64,000 nt of DNA from Gambelia wislizenii (Eukaryota > Chordata > Lepidosauria > Squamata > Crotaphytidae). Position 1 is the stretch's first letter; each line of letters begins with the position of its first letter. The notes beneath the pieces were generated by a model. The model had not been told where the DNA came from and searched no databases. It was given only the letters and a program-made list of their open reading frames with translations. The stretch is from assembly GCA_030847615.1 (NCBI GenBank), contig JAUMIR010000002.1, positions 288,714,028-288,778,027 of the forward strand, in the 5' to 3' direction. Positions 1-10,985 of this stretch are shown here, one piece after another. A program made the translations under genes and the position numbers.

Positions 1-612
1 ATGGGTGGGTGATGGGCAGGGCCGGCATCAGGATTTGCAGGGGCCTGTTGTGTGTGGGGCCCCAACTTGTGATGGCGGTGGCGATTCCAGGCTCCGTGAG
101 CACCAGCAGGTGCTCCCCACCACCACCGCCACCACGACAAAGGGAGGGGACAGGAGGAGGAGGAGGATGGAGATGGAGCCACCGCCAGCTCCAGTGCCTG
201 TGAGGCGTCTCCCCTCTGGCACCCGCAAGCTCCAACACTCCTCTGCTGCCTCCTCCGCAGCTCTTCTCCATGGCCGGGTGGGAAGGGGGACGCACCTAGT
301 GCTGTCACTGCCACCGCCTCCACCACCTCCTCCTCGCCTCCCCGCCTGCCCAGGCCACCATGGACCATTCAGGAGGTGCCCGTGGCCCCTCTCCCCAATG
401 CCACCGAGGCCGCCATTGTGGCCCAGCCCTGCCGCCACCGCAAAGCCAAGCCAAGCCAAGGGGCCCCAGGGAGGGAGGGAGACTCCCCACCCCCACGCAG
501 CAAAGGGGAAGGGAAGGAATGGAGGCCCTCCCTCCAGAAAAGGAGATGGGGAGGAAGATGGACACCCCCTCCTCTCCCAAAAGAGGGCCTCCCTCCCTCC
601 GTCTCATGGCAA
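1..612. other. GC-rich, low-complexity segment without a supported gene
   Basis: It has CCACCACC/GGAGGAGG trinucleotide runs and a tandem CCAAG (AAGCCAAGCCAAGG near 445). All six frames are open over long distances because of composition. The peptides are Pro/Arg/Gly-rich, and frames on both strands overlap fully, so none is supported. A CpG-island-like or transposon-derived origin is possible. Confidence 0.5.
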
Positions 613-820
613 CCGTAAGGTAAATCTATCATGAGGTTTTCTTGGCAAGATTTGTTCAGGGGGGTGTTTGCCTCTGTCTAACTCTGAAGCTGAGAGTGTG
701 TGACTTGCCTAAGGTCATCCAGTGCCACCAGTGGGTTTCCATGGCTGAGTGGGGATTCAAACCCTAGCCTCCAGAGTTGTAGTCCAAATACCCAAACCAC
801 TCTTCCACCCTTAACTAGTG
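613..820 (-). mobile_element. Sauria-type tRNA SINE
   Basis: On the minus strand: GGTTTGAATCCCCACTCAGC (tRNA B box), CACTGGTGGCACTGGATGAC, then CTTGCCAAGAAAACCTCATG. The BovB-like tail (CCATAAGTCGGAAAC-type) is missing, so the copy is truncated where it meets the GC-rich segment at 1-612. Confidence 0.8.
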
Positions 821-842
821 CAATGAAGAGGTGGGAATGCTT

Positions 843-925
843 TGATTGTGTATTCCTGCAGGGCAGGGTGTTGGACTAGATGGCCCTGGTGGTCTCTTCC
901 AACTCTATACTGTAATTCTATTATT
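843..925 (+). mobile_element. CR1 3' end fragment, opposite orientation to the adjacent copy
   Basis: GGGTGTTGGACTAGATGGCC and GGTCTCTTCCAACTCTATAC followed by an ATTCTATT tail are the CR1 3' end. Together with 1010-1105 it forms an inverted pair about 80 bp apart. Confidence 0.8.
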
Positions 926-1002
926 TGCCAGTTTATTCATTGGTTACTGCATTACACTAGTGTTTTGGGCAGCAACTAGTGGCGTATGGGTGCAAAACTA
1001 AT

Positions 1003-1672
1003 TAGAATCATAGAATCATAGAGTTGGAAGAGACCACAAAAGGCCATCTAGTCCAACACCCTGCCCTGCAGGAATACACAATCAAAGCATTCCTGACAGA
1101 TGGCCATCCAGCCTCTGTTTAAAAACCTCCAAAGAAAGAGACTCCACCACATTTAGAAGCAGCATGTTGCACTATTGAACAGCTCTTACTGTCAGGAAGT
1201 TCTTCCTAACAATGTTTAGGTGGAATCTCTTTTCCTAGAGTTTGAATCCATTGCTCCATGTCCTAGTCTCTGGAGCAGCAGAAAACAAATTTGCTCCATC
1301 CTCAGTATGACATCCCTTCAAATATTTAAACATGGCTATCATGTCCCCTTTTAATTCTCTCTTCTCCAGGCTAAACATACCCAGCTCCCTAAGCAGCTCC
1401 TCATAGGGAATGGCTTCCAGACCTCCCACCATTTTGGTCACCCTCCACACATTCCAGCTTCTCAATATCCTTCTTGAATTGTGGTGTCCAGAACTGGACA
1501 CAGTATTCCAGGTAAGGCCTGACCAAAGCAGAATAGAGTGGCACTATTACTTCCCTTGATCTAGACACTAGACTTCCACTGATGCAGCCTAGAATTGCAT
1601 TGGCTTTTTTAGCTGCTGCATCACACTGCTGACTCATGTTCAGCTTGTGGTCCACTCTTTCTTTTCTTTGAG
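1003..1672 (-). mobile_element. CR1 LINE 3' end (ORF2 C-terminus and tail)
   Basis: On the minus strand the sequence encodes degraded CR1 ORF2 C-terminal residues ([34 protein letters not shown], then after a frame change EELLRELGMFSLEKRELKGD, MIAMFKYLKGCHTEDG). It ends with the CR1 tail GGTCTCTTCCAACTCTATGA followed by TTCTATGATTCT repeats. It is a 5'-truncated, frameshifted dead copy. Confidence 0.9.
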
Positions 1673-1959
1673 GAAAACTACACCATTATGTTAATTGCTA
1701 ATTAACAAAAAAATGTTAGTGCCTATAATATAGTTTTTTAAACTGAATTATTGGTGTAATTGGTGTAATGTAATAATCTGAACATCCTGTACTGTGAATA
1801 GGCTAGGTTACATTGACCTGAGATAAAGATATGCCCCCCATAAAGTGTTGCAGCCCCCCCCAATTCCCTAAATCGGCCCTGGTGGTGGGTGGAGGGGGGG
1901 AGGTTGGAATCTACTCGCCGTATAAGAGAGAGGGGTAGTCTTATACGGCGATTATATAT

Positions 1960-2029
1960 CAAACTCTATATTTTAACTTAGAAATTGGGGGGGGGTCGTC
2001 TTACATGCTGGAATATACGGTACCTGGTT
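1960..2029. mobile_element. End fragment of the same TIR family as the 45.1-kb hairpin-array element
   Basis: TCGTCTTACATGCTGGAATA followed by TACGGTA is the reverse complement of the left end of the element at 45145 (CCGTATATTCTGGCATATAA). The preceding 1905-1955 contains a small CGCCGTATAAGA / TCTTATACGGCG hairpin. The partner end was not located, so this is a truncated or internally rearranged copy. Confidence 0.55.
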
Positions 2030-2496
2030 CTGGAGAGTTATATAACTTCTGTGAGTTATGATGGGCTGTGAACTTTGCGGGTGGAGAGTTGTTGAAGTGA
2101 TCTACAGCATCAGCAGACCAGATTGTAAAACTGTTTCTGAACAGCACACCCTACATATGGGAGGATTATATGCCAGAATGCCCTCTGTGCAGAATTCTAG
2201 TTTGTCAGAAAGAAGGACTCTCGTCCTACCCAACTTCCCTGATAGCCAGGTTATCAGTGTAGGGATTGTGTGTATGTGTGGAGGAAACTTCCAGGTATGC
2301 AATCCCTCACTTTTTAATGCAGTAAAATTCAAAGAATATTACTATGTTAGCTGATGGGCAAACTGAAGTGTAGTCATAAACTCACCTGAGAAGGTAGTTT
2401 TCCAAGATGTCTAGCTATCAAGCTCAGTGAGCTCTCCTCCCCTAACAAAATGTTGCATTTATATGATAAGAAATCTCTGTCTAATTTATTATATGT

Positions 2497-2712
2497 AAAT
2501 GTGCGTGCGCATGCACCTGTTGACTTATTGTGACCCCATGAATTTCTCAGGGTTCTCTTAGGCAAGAAATACTCAGTGGCGTTTTTGCCAGTTCGTTCCT
2601 CTGAAATATAGCCTATAGCACCTGGCTTTCATTGGTGATCTACCATCGAATTACTAATCAGGGTTGACCTTGCATAGCTTCCAAGATCAAACAGGAGCTG
2701 GTGCCTTTATAG
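2497..2712 (-). mobile_element. 5S-rRNA-derived SINE
   Basis: The minus strand reads GATCTTGGAAGCTATGCAAG, then AGGTGCTATAGGCTATATTT, GTATTTCTTGCCTAAGAGAA and TCATGGGGTCACAATAAGTC. The 5S-derived head is diverged but recognisable. Confidence 0.78.
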
Positions 2713-4429
2713 AGTATTTAGGGTGGGATTGTTCTCCCTCCAAAAGTGGGGGTCTCCCATCCAATTCAGATATAGGACACTGCATCTAAAGTAGTTCAGT
2801 CCAGAATTCTATTACCGCCTTTTGATTAATATGTACATTAAACCAGACATCTTTAAAGTGCATGCCTAAAAATCTAACGTATGAACAAGACAAAACCTGT
2901 TTGCAAATGCATGTGCAAAGGGGAACTTTGATGGGCAATGACCCCCTACTGAGTGTGCATGCTGTGGCAAACAGCCATGAATATGAAATAGTCCAAAGCC
3001 ACCTATGCCTGGAAGCCAGTTCTCAAGACTGAGGGCCATACTATCAAAGGGGAATTCTCTCACTCAAGGAGCTTGCCTCTTTGCTGAACAGTGCTGCACA
3101 TGCATGATAAGACAGCTCTGTCAACAAGAGCTGATTTTTAGTAGTCATTTCACAAAACCAGACTGTTAGACACTTGTAAAATCTGATCAAGGCACTGTTG
3201 AATTTGAAGTGTAAAGGTTAGCGGAAGGTATTATCCCTGGAAGAAGACCCTGTGAGCCATGTAGTAGGCATTTTCCAGTACCCAGGGCCTTGAAGTGGGG
3301 TGGAGTGAGAGCCTAGAAGCCAGCTTTTGCTTTGAAAGACATGAACATTGGGCTAACAGCCATGCAGCTCAGGATTTCAATGAAGTCCCTTAGGTTGGAC
3401 GAGCAAGGAACAAAGCTCCAGTCATGACTTCCTGGTACATGTGTCATTTGCTGCTCCTTTGATACCCTGAGTGGAAAGAGTCAGCCATAATTAGCAGGTG
3501 CTTTTGTGCAAGCAACTTGCCAAATTAATACCTCCCCCTCCCTGCACAATGGATGTTCCTACAGATGAACAAATACAACCTTGTCACTCCAAAACAAAAA
3601 GAAAATTTCTCATCAAAAAGATTATCAAAATGTTCCCTGTTAGACAGACTCCCCCCCCCCCACCTCCACTCCCCTTTAATGTGAACCATCTCCTTCCTAA
3701 TAATCAAGGCATTTAATAATACATCACACTTCTTTGCAGCTGCTGGGGCATATCGCCTACAGCAGTGTGTTGCTTCCTCAGACCTCTTACTTTCAGTTGT
3801 AATTGCTTAATGCATTTTTCATGAAGAGCACAGGGTAATAGTTATGTTAAATTGCCTCCTTTTTCATGATAAAATGACTTTAAAACACTCCCATGTAACA
3901 TTTATGCAATTGGAGGCAGAGCAAGTGCCCAGTGATTACGACCCTATTACTTGGAATCCCATGCATTGTCAGGTTCACTTCATCTTAAGAGAAGAAAGAG
4001 AGAATCATTGCTCCCAATCAGAATAAAACTCATTCTTCTCTACCAAGCCTATTTCTGAAGTGGCCAGTGCTTCTGTCTCCACTATGTTCAGAGGCTGCCG
4101 TGGACAACCCCAGTCTGGCACCCATTGAAATAACCAACTCTTAGCCTGTTAGCATCAGGGACAATGGGACTGGCAGTCTCAGCACCAATGATCTTGGCTG
4201 AGAGGAAAGGGGGGGAAACGCAAAGGCAATCTCCCAGACAGTGAAGAAATTGCACAGCTGCACTTATTTGAACATCACAGGCAAGTGCCAAAGATTGTAA
4301 TATCCATGCTGATTTTGTGGGAACTTCTGTGACTGCTATAGCATAGGGCTTGTCTATATGATGTGGGGAATGTGGATTGATGTGCACTAATGCCAATTGG
4401 AAGCAACTTCTATTTGTCTTAACGTGGTT

Positions 4430-4990
4430 TTATTTTTTTTTTGCAAGATCACAGACATGCGAACCTATCCGCTTTTGCTGTTCCAATGGGCATGCCTGCA
4501 AATCAAAATGCCAGCCATGAGTGAATAACTTGTGTTTTTATTGCCACCAGTTGCTGCCACTGAACAGTATTTTTAAAGAAAGCATATCTAAGGTGCAAAA
4601 GTATGATATTCTGCCTACATAAATAGAAAAAAAAAAGCTGTTTCATGGCCTCAGCGCATGATTGCTACAATGGAAATTCAATATGGCAATTTCAGGCGCT
4701 TGCCATGTTAGCAAGTTCTTCCCCCTGCACATGCCCGACCAATCAGTTTTCTACTTCTGCTTTTATTGGGAATGTGAATGAAAGCAAATTGGATTGTCCC
4801 AACAAGTAGGGATGTGCATTCTCTGTGGAGCTTTTTAAATACTTTGGGAAAAGCCACAAAAGTTTTTCTTTGGAGTTTTTGGTAGATTTGGTCCCCCTCC
4901 TTCTGAATAAGGCAGATTCATGCAGGATGGCATTTAGACAAATTGTATTTTCCTCAAATTCTATGAGGAGTATTTTTGCCATTTAGAGAA
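4430..4990 (+). mobile_element. Interspersed nonautonomous element, copy 1 of 3, diverged
   Basis: Shares TCAAATTCTATGAGGAGTAT, TTCATGCAGGATGGCATTTA and CATTTAGAGAACCCCATAGTAT with the end of the copy at 20445-20883. Boundaries are uncertain. Confidence 0.4.
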
Positions 4991-5437
4991 CCCCATAGTA
5001 TGGCAAAGAACAGAACTTCACAGACCAGGGAAAACCCAAGATATTTTGCTGCTGGGGGCAGAGCACCACAGGGCACCTCTCTATCAGCCAGTCAAGGTGC
5101 AGAGCCAGTGGAAGCCTTACTGGGCTGTCTGTTTGGCTTGTAAGGCAGAAAACCCCACAAGCACCTCTCCCCATCCCTGTCACTAAAAATGCAATGATAT
5201 CAAAGTAAATAACATTTTGCTGCCCTTCTATGACACTCAGAATTTGCTACCTGAGGCAGCTGCCACACACTGCCTAATGAGATGGCTGCTGTTGTCAGGA
5301 AAAGTAATCCTGTGGCAACATCTCCTTCCCCCCTCCCCTGACATTTAATAAGATACAAACTGTGGCCAGAATCCTCTACATCAGAATCACAGTCTACATT
5401 GTGTAATTTCCCTATACTTAGTTACATAGCAGAGGTA

Positions 5438-5651
5438 CAGTTGTCCCTCTGCATCCACAGATTTAAGTATTCACGGCTTGAAAATATTCTTAAAACAATA
5501 ATAATCCAAAAAGCAAACCTTGATTTTGCCATCTTATATAAAGGACACAATTTGCTATGCCATTGCATATAATGGGACTTGAGTATACACGGATTTTGGT
5601 ATCCACGGGGGGTCCTGGAACCAAATCCCAGTGAATATGAAGGGACAACTG
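5438..5651. mobile_element. TA-flanked Tigger/MER2-like MITE (214 bp)
   Basis: Inverted ends CAGTTGTCCCTCTGCATCCA and ATATGAAGGGACAACTG are flanked by TA (5436-5437, 5652-5653). The interior includes TTGGTATCCACGGGGGGTCC. The ends closely resemble the mammalian MER2/Tigger group. No ORF. Confidence 0.85.
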
Positions 5652-7439
5652 TATTAAGAAACCCTGTTAGTGAATTGTGAAAATGCAAATGTGGACACTG
5701 GCAAGAATATCCCGATGCAGACTCGGCCCTACTGATGCACAGCAGCACTGTCTAGCTGGTGCCCTGATGCACAACAGTTTGGATACGCATCAGTCCCAAT
5801 GTACTTCGGTCCTCATGTGCATCTGCCACTTTGTCACCTCCCCTGCACAGTAATGTAACAGCAGCCCCCTACTGGATACAGACATTACTGAAGTGCTCAG
5901 TTCTAATTCCTGCAGTTGTAAGTCCACTTATCAAGTTCCCAACAGGATGCTGGCCTGTATTATTGCTTTGCCTCTACTCCACATCATTGGCTGCTGCAGC
6001 TGGGAGAGGAAAATATTATAGGGAGAAGTGAGAGAACTCAGTGAACGTCTGCCACTTTTGGTAACAGGCCTGAATCTACCTTTGTTGTAGCTAAACCCCA
6101 AGCATGAGAACTGAGAGGACTCCAATACAAATCTCATCTCTGCCATTAACTTATGAAGGTGATTTTAAGCACAGTACTGTCCTCCTTACAGCTCAATCTT
6201 CCCCACCTGAAATATGGGGATAATAATATCAGCCTACCTTATAGGGCTGTTCTAAAAATTATTGGGATTATGGCTTGACATCCTGTTCTCTTACCTTTGT
6301 GCTCTATCCAAAAACCTTCACCATCCAGCAACTGTCAAGCCTCAGGAGTGGGGTCCCTGCTGCATCTTCTTACCAGAGGGGAAAAAAAGGGGGGTGGCAC
6401 AATTTAGACCATGAAGATCTTGCTGCTCTGATCCCTCGGAGAAAAGAAAAGGTGGGAGCACTCCATTGGAAAGTGCACTGTCATTTGTCCTCTCTGAGCT
6501 GAGACCAGCTGCTTCTTTATGGTCCGAATCACTCCCACTCTTCCTCCCTTCTCCACCAGTAAGTGACAGCAGCAGGAAATCTGGGGCTTGACAGCTGCCA
6601 GGTGATGGGAAGACAACATGGAGCTGTGTGTGCACATCAATGTGCACAGATAGGATCTTGGTCACTGTATGCAACGCACTTTGAAACCGTGAACTGTGCA
6701 ACACAGAGGCAATTGCTAATATTATTAGTGTGGGAGACTTTTAATTTCCCCCCTGGTACTGAAAGATTCTCAGCTTTCTGTGGCTAGATCTACGTAATCT
6801 GATCTTGGCTGCTACAGGTACCTACTGACCAACACCCTGGGACATCTCACATCACAAAGTCTAAGATGCATGGCAAAAAAGCTGTACAAGCAGCAATGCT
6901 AATATGACTTCTGTGACCCACTTGTCCTCTCATCATTGCTAGTCCTCAAAAATACCTACTTTACAGTAGTCAAGCCATGGTCAAATGATGGATTTCTATC
7001 TGGAGAGAAAGAACAATAGAAACCAGGAGGCTATCCTTACTCATTCTCACCCCCTCTTGAATACAGGCTGACATTTCTATTTGACAATCCATTTATTTCC
7101 TGGAATTCACAGCTCTCCTCCTGCTCCCTAGAATTCTGTGCTTAGCATGAGAATGTAGCTGAATTCCCCAGAATAGCCTCCAATTAGCTAAATGGCAATG
7201 ACCTCTCTTACTTAAAAAAAAAAAGATGTAATTGTGAGCACATTTTAAAAAAGAGTGGAAGAACAAGAGTGATGAAATTTTCAACACCTGCCTTCAACAA
7301 TTAAGTCTGAACTTAAGCTCATTTGCCAGATTTGGTAGAGCCAATCCAAAATACAAGGAGCAGTGGCTTCTGTATGTATACATAGCTGTGGATGCATCCA
7401 AACATCTTAAAGTTGTTAGCATACCCTACCATCCCTTCT

Positions 7440-7562
7440 GCTGTGCTTTCTGCAATGGGACTTGTTTATCTCGGATTGGCCTTTTTAGTCATCAGCGCAC
7501 TTGCAGAAAGCGTGGGATGAGTCCTTCCTGAATCTTTGTTTGCAAAGAAAAGCCAGAGAGAT
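7440..7562 (+). mobile_element. LINE ORF fragment encoding a C-terminal zinc-finger-like motif (copy 1)
   Basis: TTGTTTATCTCGGATTGGCC and TTAGTCATCAGCGCACTTGC would encode a CLSRIGLFSHQR-type motif of non-LTR ORF2 C-termini. A nearly identical segment is at 54903-55028. No longer frame is open. Confidence 0.5.
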
Positions 7563-8394
7563 AGACCACCCCTACTTCATAACTGCACATATTAGACACT
7601 TTTTGGGGTGACACTGATCGGACACTGTCTAGGGTCAAGCTGACCAGAGGACAGTTGAGGTCACTAGGACCTGAGATGTGTCCAGAATCACGATGGTGGG
7701 AAAACCCAGATAGGATTAGGCAGAAAACCCAGTCCTTAATGTGTCTATACTAATCCTTTCAAACACACAATCAGTGACCATCCCTCAAACCATATCCTAA
7801 GGAAATCTATAAACCCTACCTGTCCAAACGTTAATAGGTTGTTGCAAATCCCAGCAATGTTTTGTTACTTGGGAGCTAAGGCAATCAGCTTGTTCTGGAC
7901 CCTTCTGTCCATTCTGTGGGAAAGCTATTCAGGCTTTGTCATAACTAACACACTCCTCCAGGGTATGAAATAAGGTATAAATATACTAGTTCTAACTCTA
8001 ACCACATGTGCCACAGTCTGGGCCTGTCATTCTGTCTGTCACAGCTGGTGTATCATGGAAGGGCCTTGTCATTCTCTTTCTCAATGGACTGGATTCTCTG
8101 TGCCACCCCCTGACTCTGTTGGAGTCTCTCCACTGTGCAGACTTCCTTCTCCAAGACGGGTAACTATCACCTTTCCACCCCTGACTTTTTCCTATCCAAT
8201 CCTTCAGCCTTTCTCTTCAATAGCCTTGTATGGTTCATAAGAATGTATGTTGTGTATATTAGTTTACCTTCTGTATTATTCCAATAAAATACTTTATATC
8301 ACTTTAACCAGAATGCACTCTACAGTTAGAACAGAGGTGAAAAGATCCCCAAAGTTACCCTCCTTTCATGGGCCTCCTTTTGAGCTACAATTCC

Positions 8395-8835
8395 CCCAGA
8401 CTTCAAGGAGACAGACACTCTTAGGGTAACAAAGCCCATTGAAACATTAAAAAAAAAACAAACTGGGGAAAAGCCAGAGAGGTTCAGCATGAGAATGCAG
8501 GGTCGGTCCATATCTGCATGCTGGTCTGCATCACTGGCTGCTGTCGCCACAGCTGCAGCCAGGAAGGAGGTCCCCAGCATGCAATCAAGGTCCCCCACAT
8601 GTGACCAGCCTTGATTGCATGTTGAGGGCTTCCTTCCTGCCTTCAGAGGCAGGATCACGCAACAGTAGGGGCGGCACCCACCGCTACTGGCTGGTGTGTC
8701 TGCACAGTGGCTGGCATGTGCATGTGGACATCTGCTCATTTTGTCTTGGTTATGGGGCAGGGGGGAGGCAGGCCAGGCCAGCTGTGGGAACAGAATACGC
8801 TGGCCTTCTGTCATTTAATGCAGGATTTGGTTAAG
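8395..8835. mobile_element. Foldback element, copy A (related to 27893-28424)
   Basis: The centre is a palindrome: CAGCATGCAATCAAGG ... CCTTGATTGCATGTTG around 8573-8625, with flanking GCAGCCAGGAAGGAGGTCCC and GGGCTTCCTTCCTGCC. The outer parts share AACAGAATACGCTGGCC-type and GGGAATGCAGG-type blocks with the second copy. The ends are not clearly defined; open frames over it are palindrome artefacts. Confidence 0.6.
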
Positions 8836-10879
8836 GGGAATGGATTCTATATTAAATATAAGAATGACAAACAAACAACCAAACAAATCAAACAAATGGG
8901 AACTCTGACAGAAGCCAAGTCCCAGACTCATAGTTTACAAGTTACCGGTATGTGCTTCTGAAGCCATTTTCTGACTGCATCCTTCTATTTGTTTTTGGAC
9001 TGAAGTAAAAGACAGAAAAATCCGAATCAGAAGCCCTTAATGAGTAGCTACACCAGTTCAAATTGAATGTGTCAGCATATATAGCTAGTCTTTTAAAGAG
9101 GTGAATGAGAAATTATTTACTAAAAAATTCTATTCTTCTTACACCGAGCATAAAAGTTAAATGCTAGGTAGTCAGGCTCCTCCACTTCAAATGCTTACCA
9201 AGCTGCTCCTTTTTTGGTGTGGGGTGGGGGTGCATGATGGGTTCTTTTTGAGAGCCAAAAGTGAAGCAATATTTCATTTAGTATCTGACAGCTATTATCT
9301 TCACAGAGCAATTAACAGTGCCTCTCGTCTAGCTTCAGTTGACATCAGGCTGCTCTGTAGCGTCACCCCCAACAAGTGGGAAAGCGAAAGCACTGTGTCA
9401 GCTGCTTTTTGTGAGGAGCGGGTTTTAATCAGCTGCTTTGAAAAGGGGACAAAAGATGGAGAAACCTGGTGGACACCATCAAATGACAGGGCACTGGGCA
9501 GAAAGCCAGTGTGCAAACAGTAGGGGCCCCTGTCACTTCTGTTTAAATGCTAGGTGGGCTTGGGAATACATTTTAAACAAAAGCCTCTCTAATGAAATGT
9601 TTATTTGGAGAGACATGAGGCACCCTCCTCTGGTTAAAGGTAGCATAGCTCAGAGGAACAATAATTACATTTCAAGTCTTTGGAGTGCAAACAACGGCAC
9701 TACGCTTATGGCATCCAAGCAGGCAGTGGCTGCCAGACCCATAAAGACTTGTGGGTTTTTTTGTGTTCTGTATTGCTTACGCTGCATAATCTTGATTATG
9801 AGTTTGCTCTTGCTGGGAGATACCTCTTCGGACAGAATTCTCTGCTTGTGGACACTCCCAGAGGATATGGAATGGGAAAGTGACTTTCACCAATTCCCCT
9901 TCCTTGTGTCTTGCGCTGGATCTCTATCTTGTCTGTGAATGGATGGAGTGCTTCTGACTCATAAGCAGGATCCAAGCTGAAAGGGTCCCCCCTGCCCCTG
10001 TCTCCACAGTGGAACGTGCACTAAAAAATTGTGTCCAAAAAGAAAAAAATCAATGGGCATTGCTCAGCAAGGATTTGGAAACAACAGCCATCAGGAATTT
10101 AAATCTATGTCAGTTCTGCATTCTAAAACAAGCTCTTTTAGTAGGTTTCCTCCATGAATGGAAAAAAGCTATTTGCCTCAAAATAAAAATAAGAACTTCA
10201 ATGAGATGATCACTTTGCTTACAATTCCTGAAGCTCCAGTGTAAGCAATTCCTTACATCTAAGCATTGTTTTACACTCAAAACACCACTTATGGGTACGA
10301 TATTGGGTATAAATATTACCCTCAAATAATAACCATGGGTGATATAGTTGGACACCACCACTCTGCCAGACTACTGCACCACCCACAGCTCCAAGTCTGA
10401 GCCTTCATTTGCTGCATGAACCCCTGCTCTTCAGGACTGGTAAATATAGCTCATAACTCCTGAATCTATTTGTCAATCCCATTATTTCTGCCCTGACTCT
10501 TTGTTAGCCTTGCATGGTTGTCTTGTGAGCGTGAGTGCATGTGTGAATTCTTCTGTGATTATTTTCCAATAATTTTTTAAAATTCATTTTGGCTTAGAGT
10601 ACTGGTATACACAGGTGCAAAGGTCCCGTAAGTTAACCGGCCTCTCGCAACCATAATTTTCGTATCATAAAACTTAATATCATAATTTTAGTGTCATGAG
10701 TGGGTCCCCATGGATTCCACCAATTTGGGTAACAACTCTTTTAGACTTTCTCAGGATTTCATCATCATCTCAGCCTCAGTGAAAGAAATGCAGAGTCCCG
10801 ACATATTTTTAACCATCCAGCACAATGCTCATTAAGCCAATGTTACACTATTCACAAAACCCTGAAACTGGAACACATT

Positions 10880-10985
10880 GTAGGATGGGCTTTGCTGGGT
10901 CAGACCAGCTCTCAATTTCTGACAGTGGCCCAGGCAGTTTTTTCCAGGTAGTCCACAAGCAGGGTAGGAAGTTCCTGGCCTCACT
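10880..10985 (+). mobile_element. Reptile LINE/SINE 3' fragment (GGTCAGACCAG...CAGTGGCCCAG type)
   Basis: GCTGGGTCAGACCAGCTCTC, TTTCTGACAGTGGCCCAGGC and GTCCACAAGCAGGGTAGG match a pattern that recurs in reptile genomes (CAGACCA...CACAGTGGCC...CACAAGCAGG). The copy is truncated and the family is uncertain. Confidence 0.45.

Noticed and set aside
5..634. Long open frames on both strands in the GC-rich start of the window
   Set aside because: Several frames on both strands are open at once, and the peptides are Pro/Arg/Gly low-complexity. The longest plus-strand frame runs into a SINE. Composition explains them.
7960..8300. Possible solo LTR (TATAAATA at about 7977, AATAAA at about 8283)
   Set aside because: No TG...CA ends, no target duplication and no second copy were found; promoter-like and poly(A)-like words are common in AT-rich DNA.
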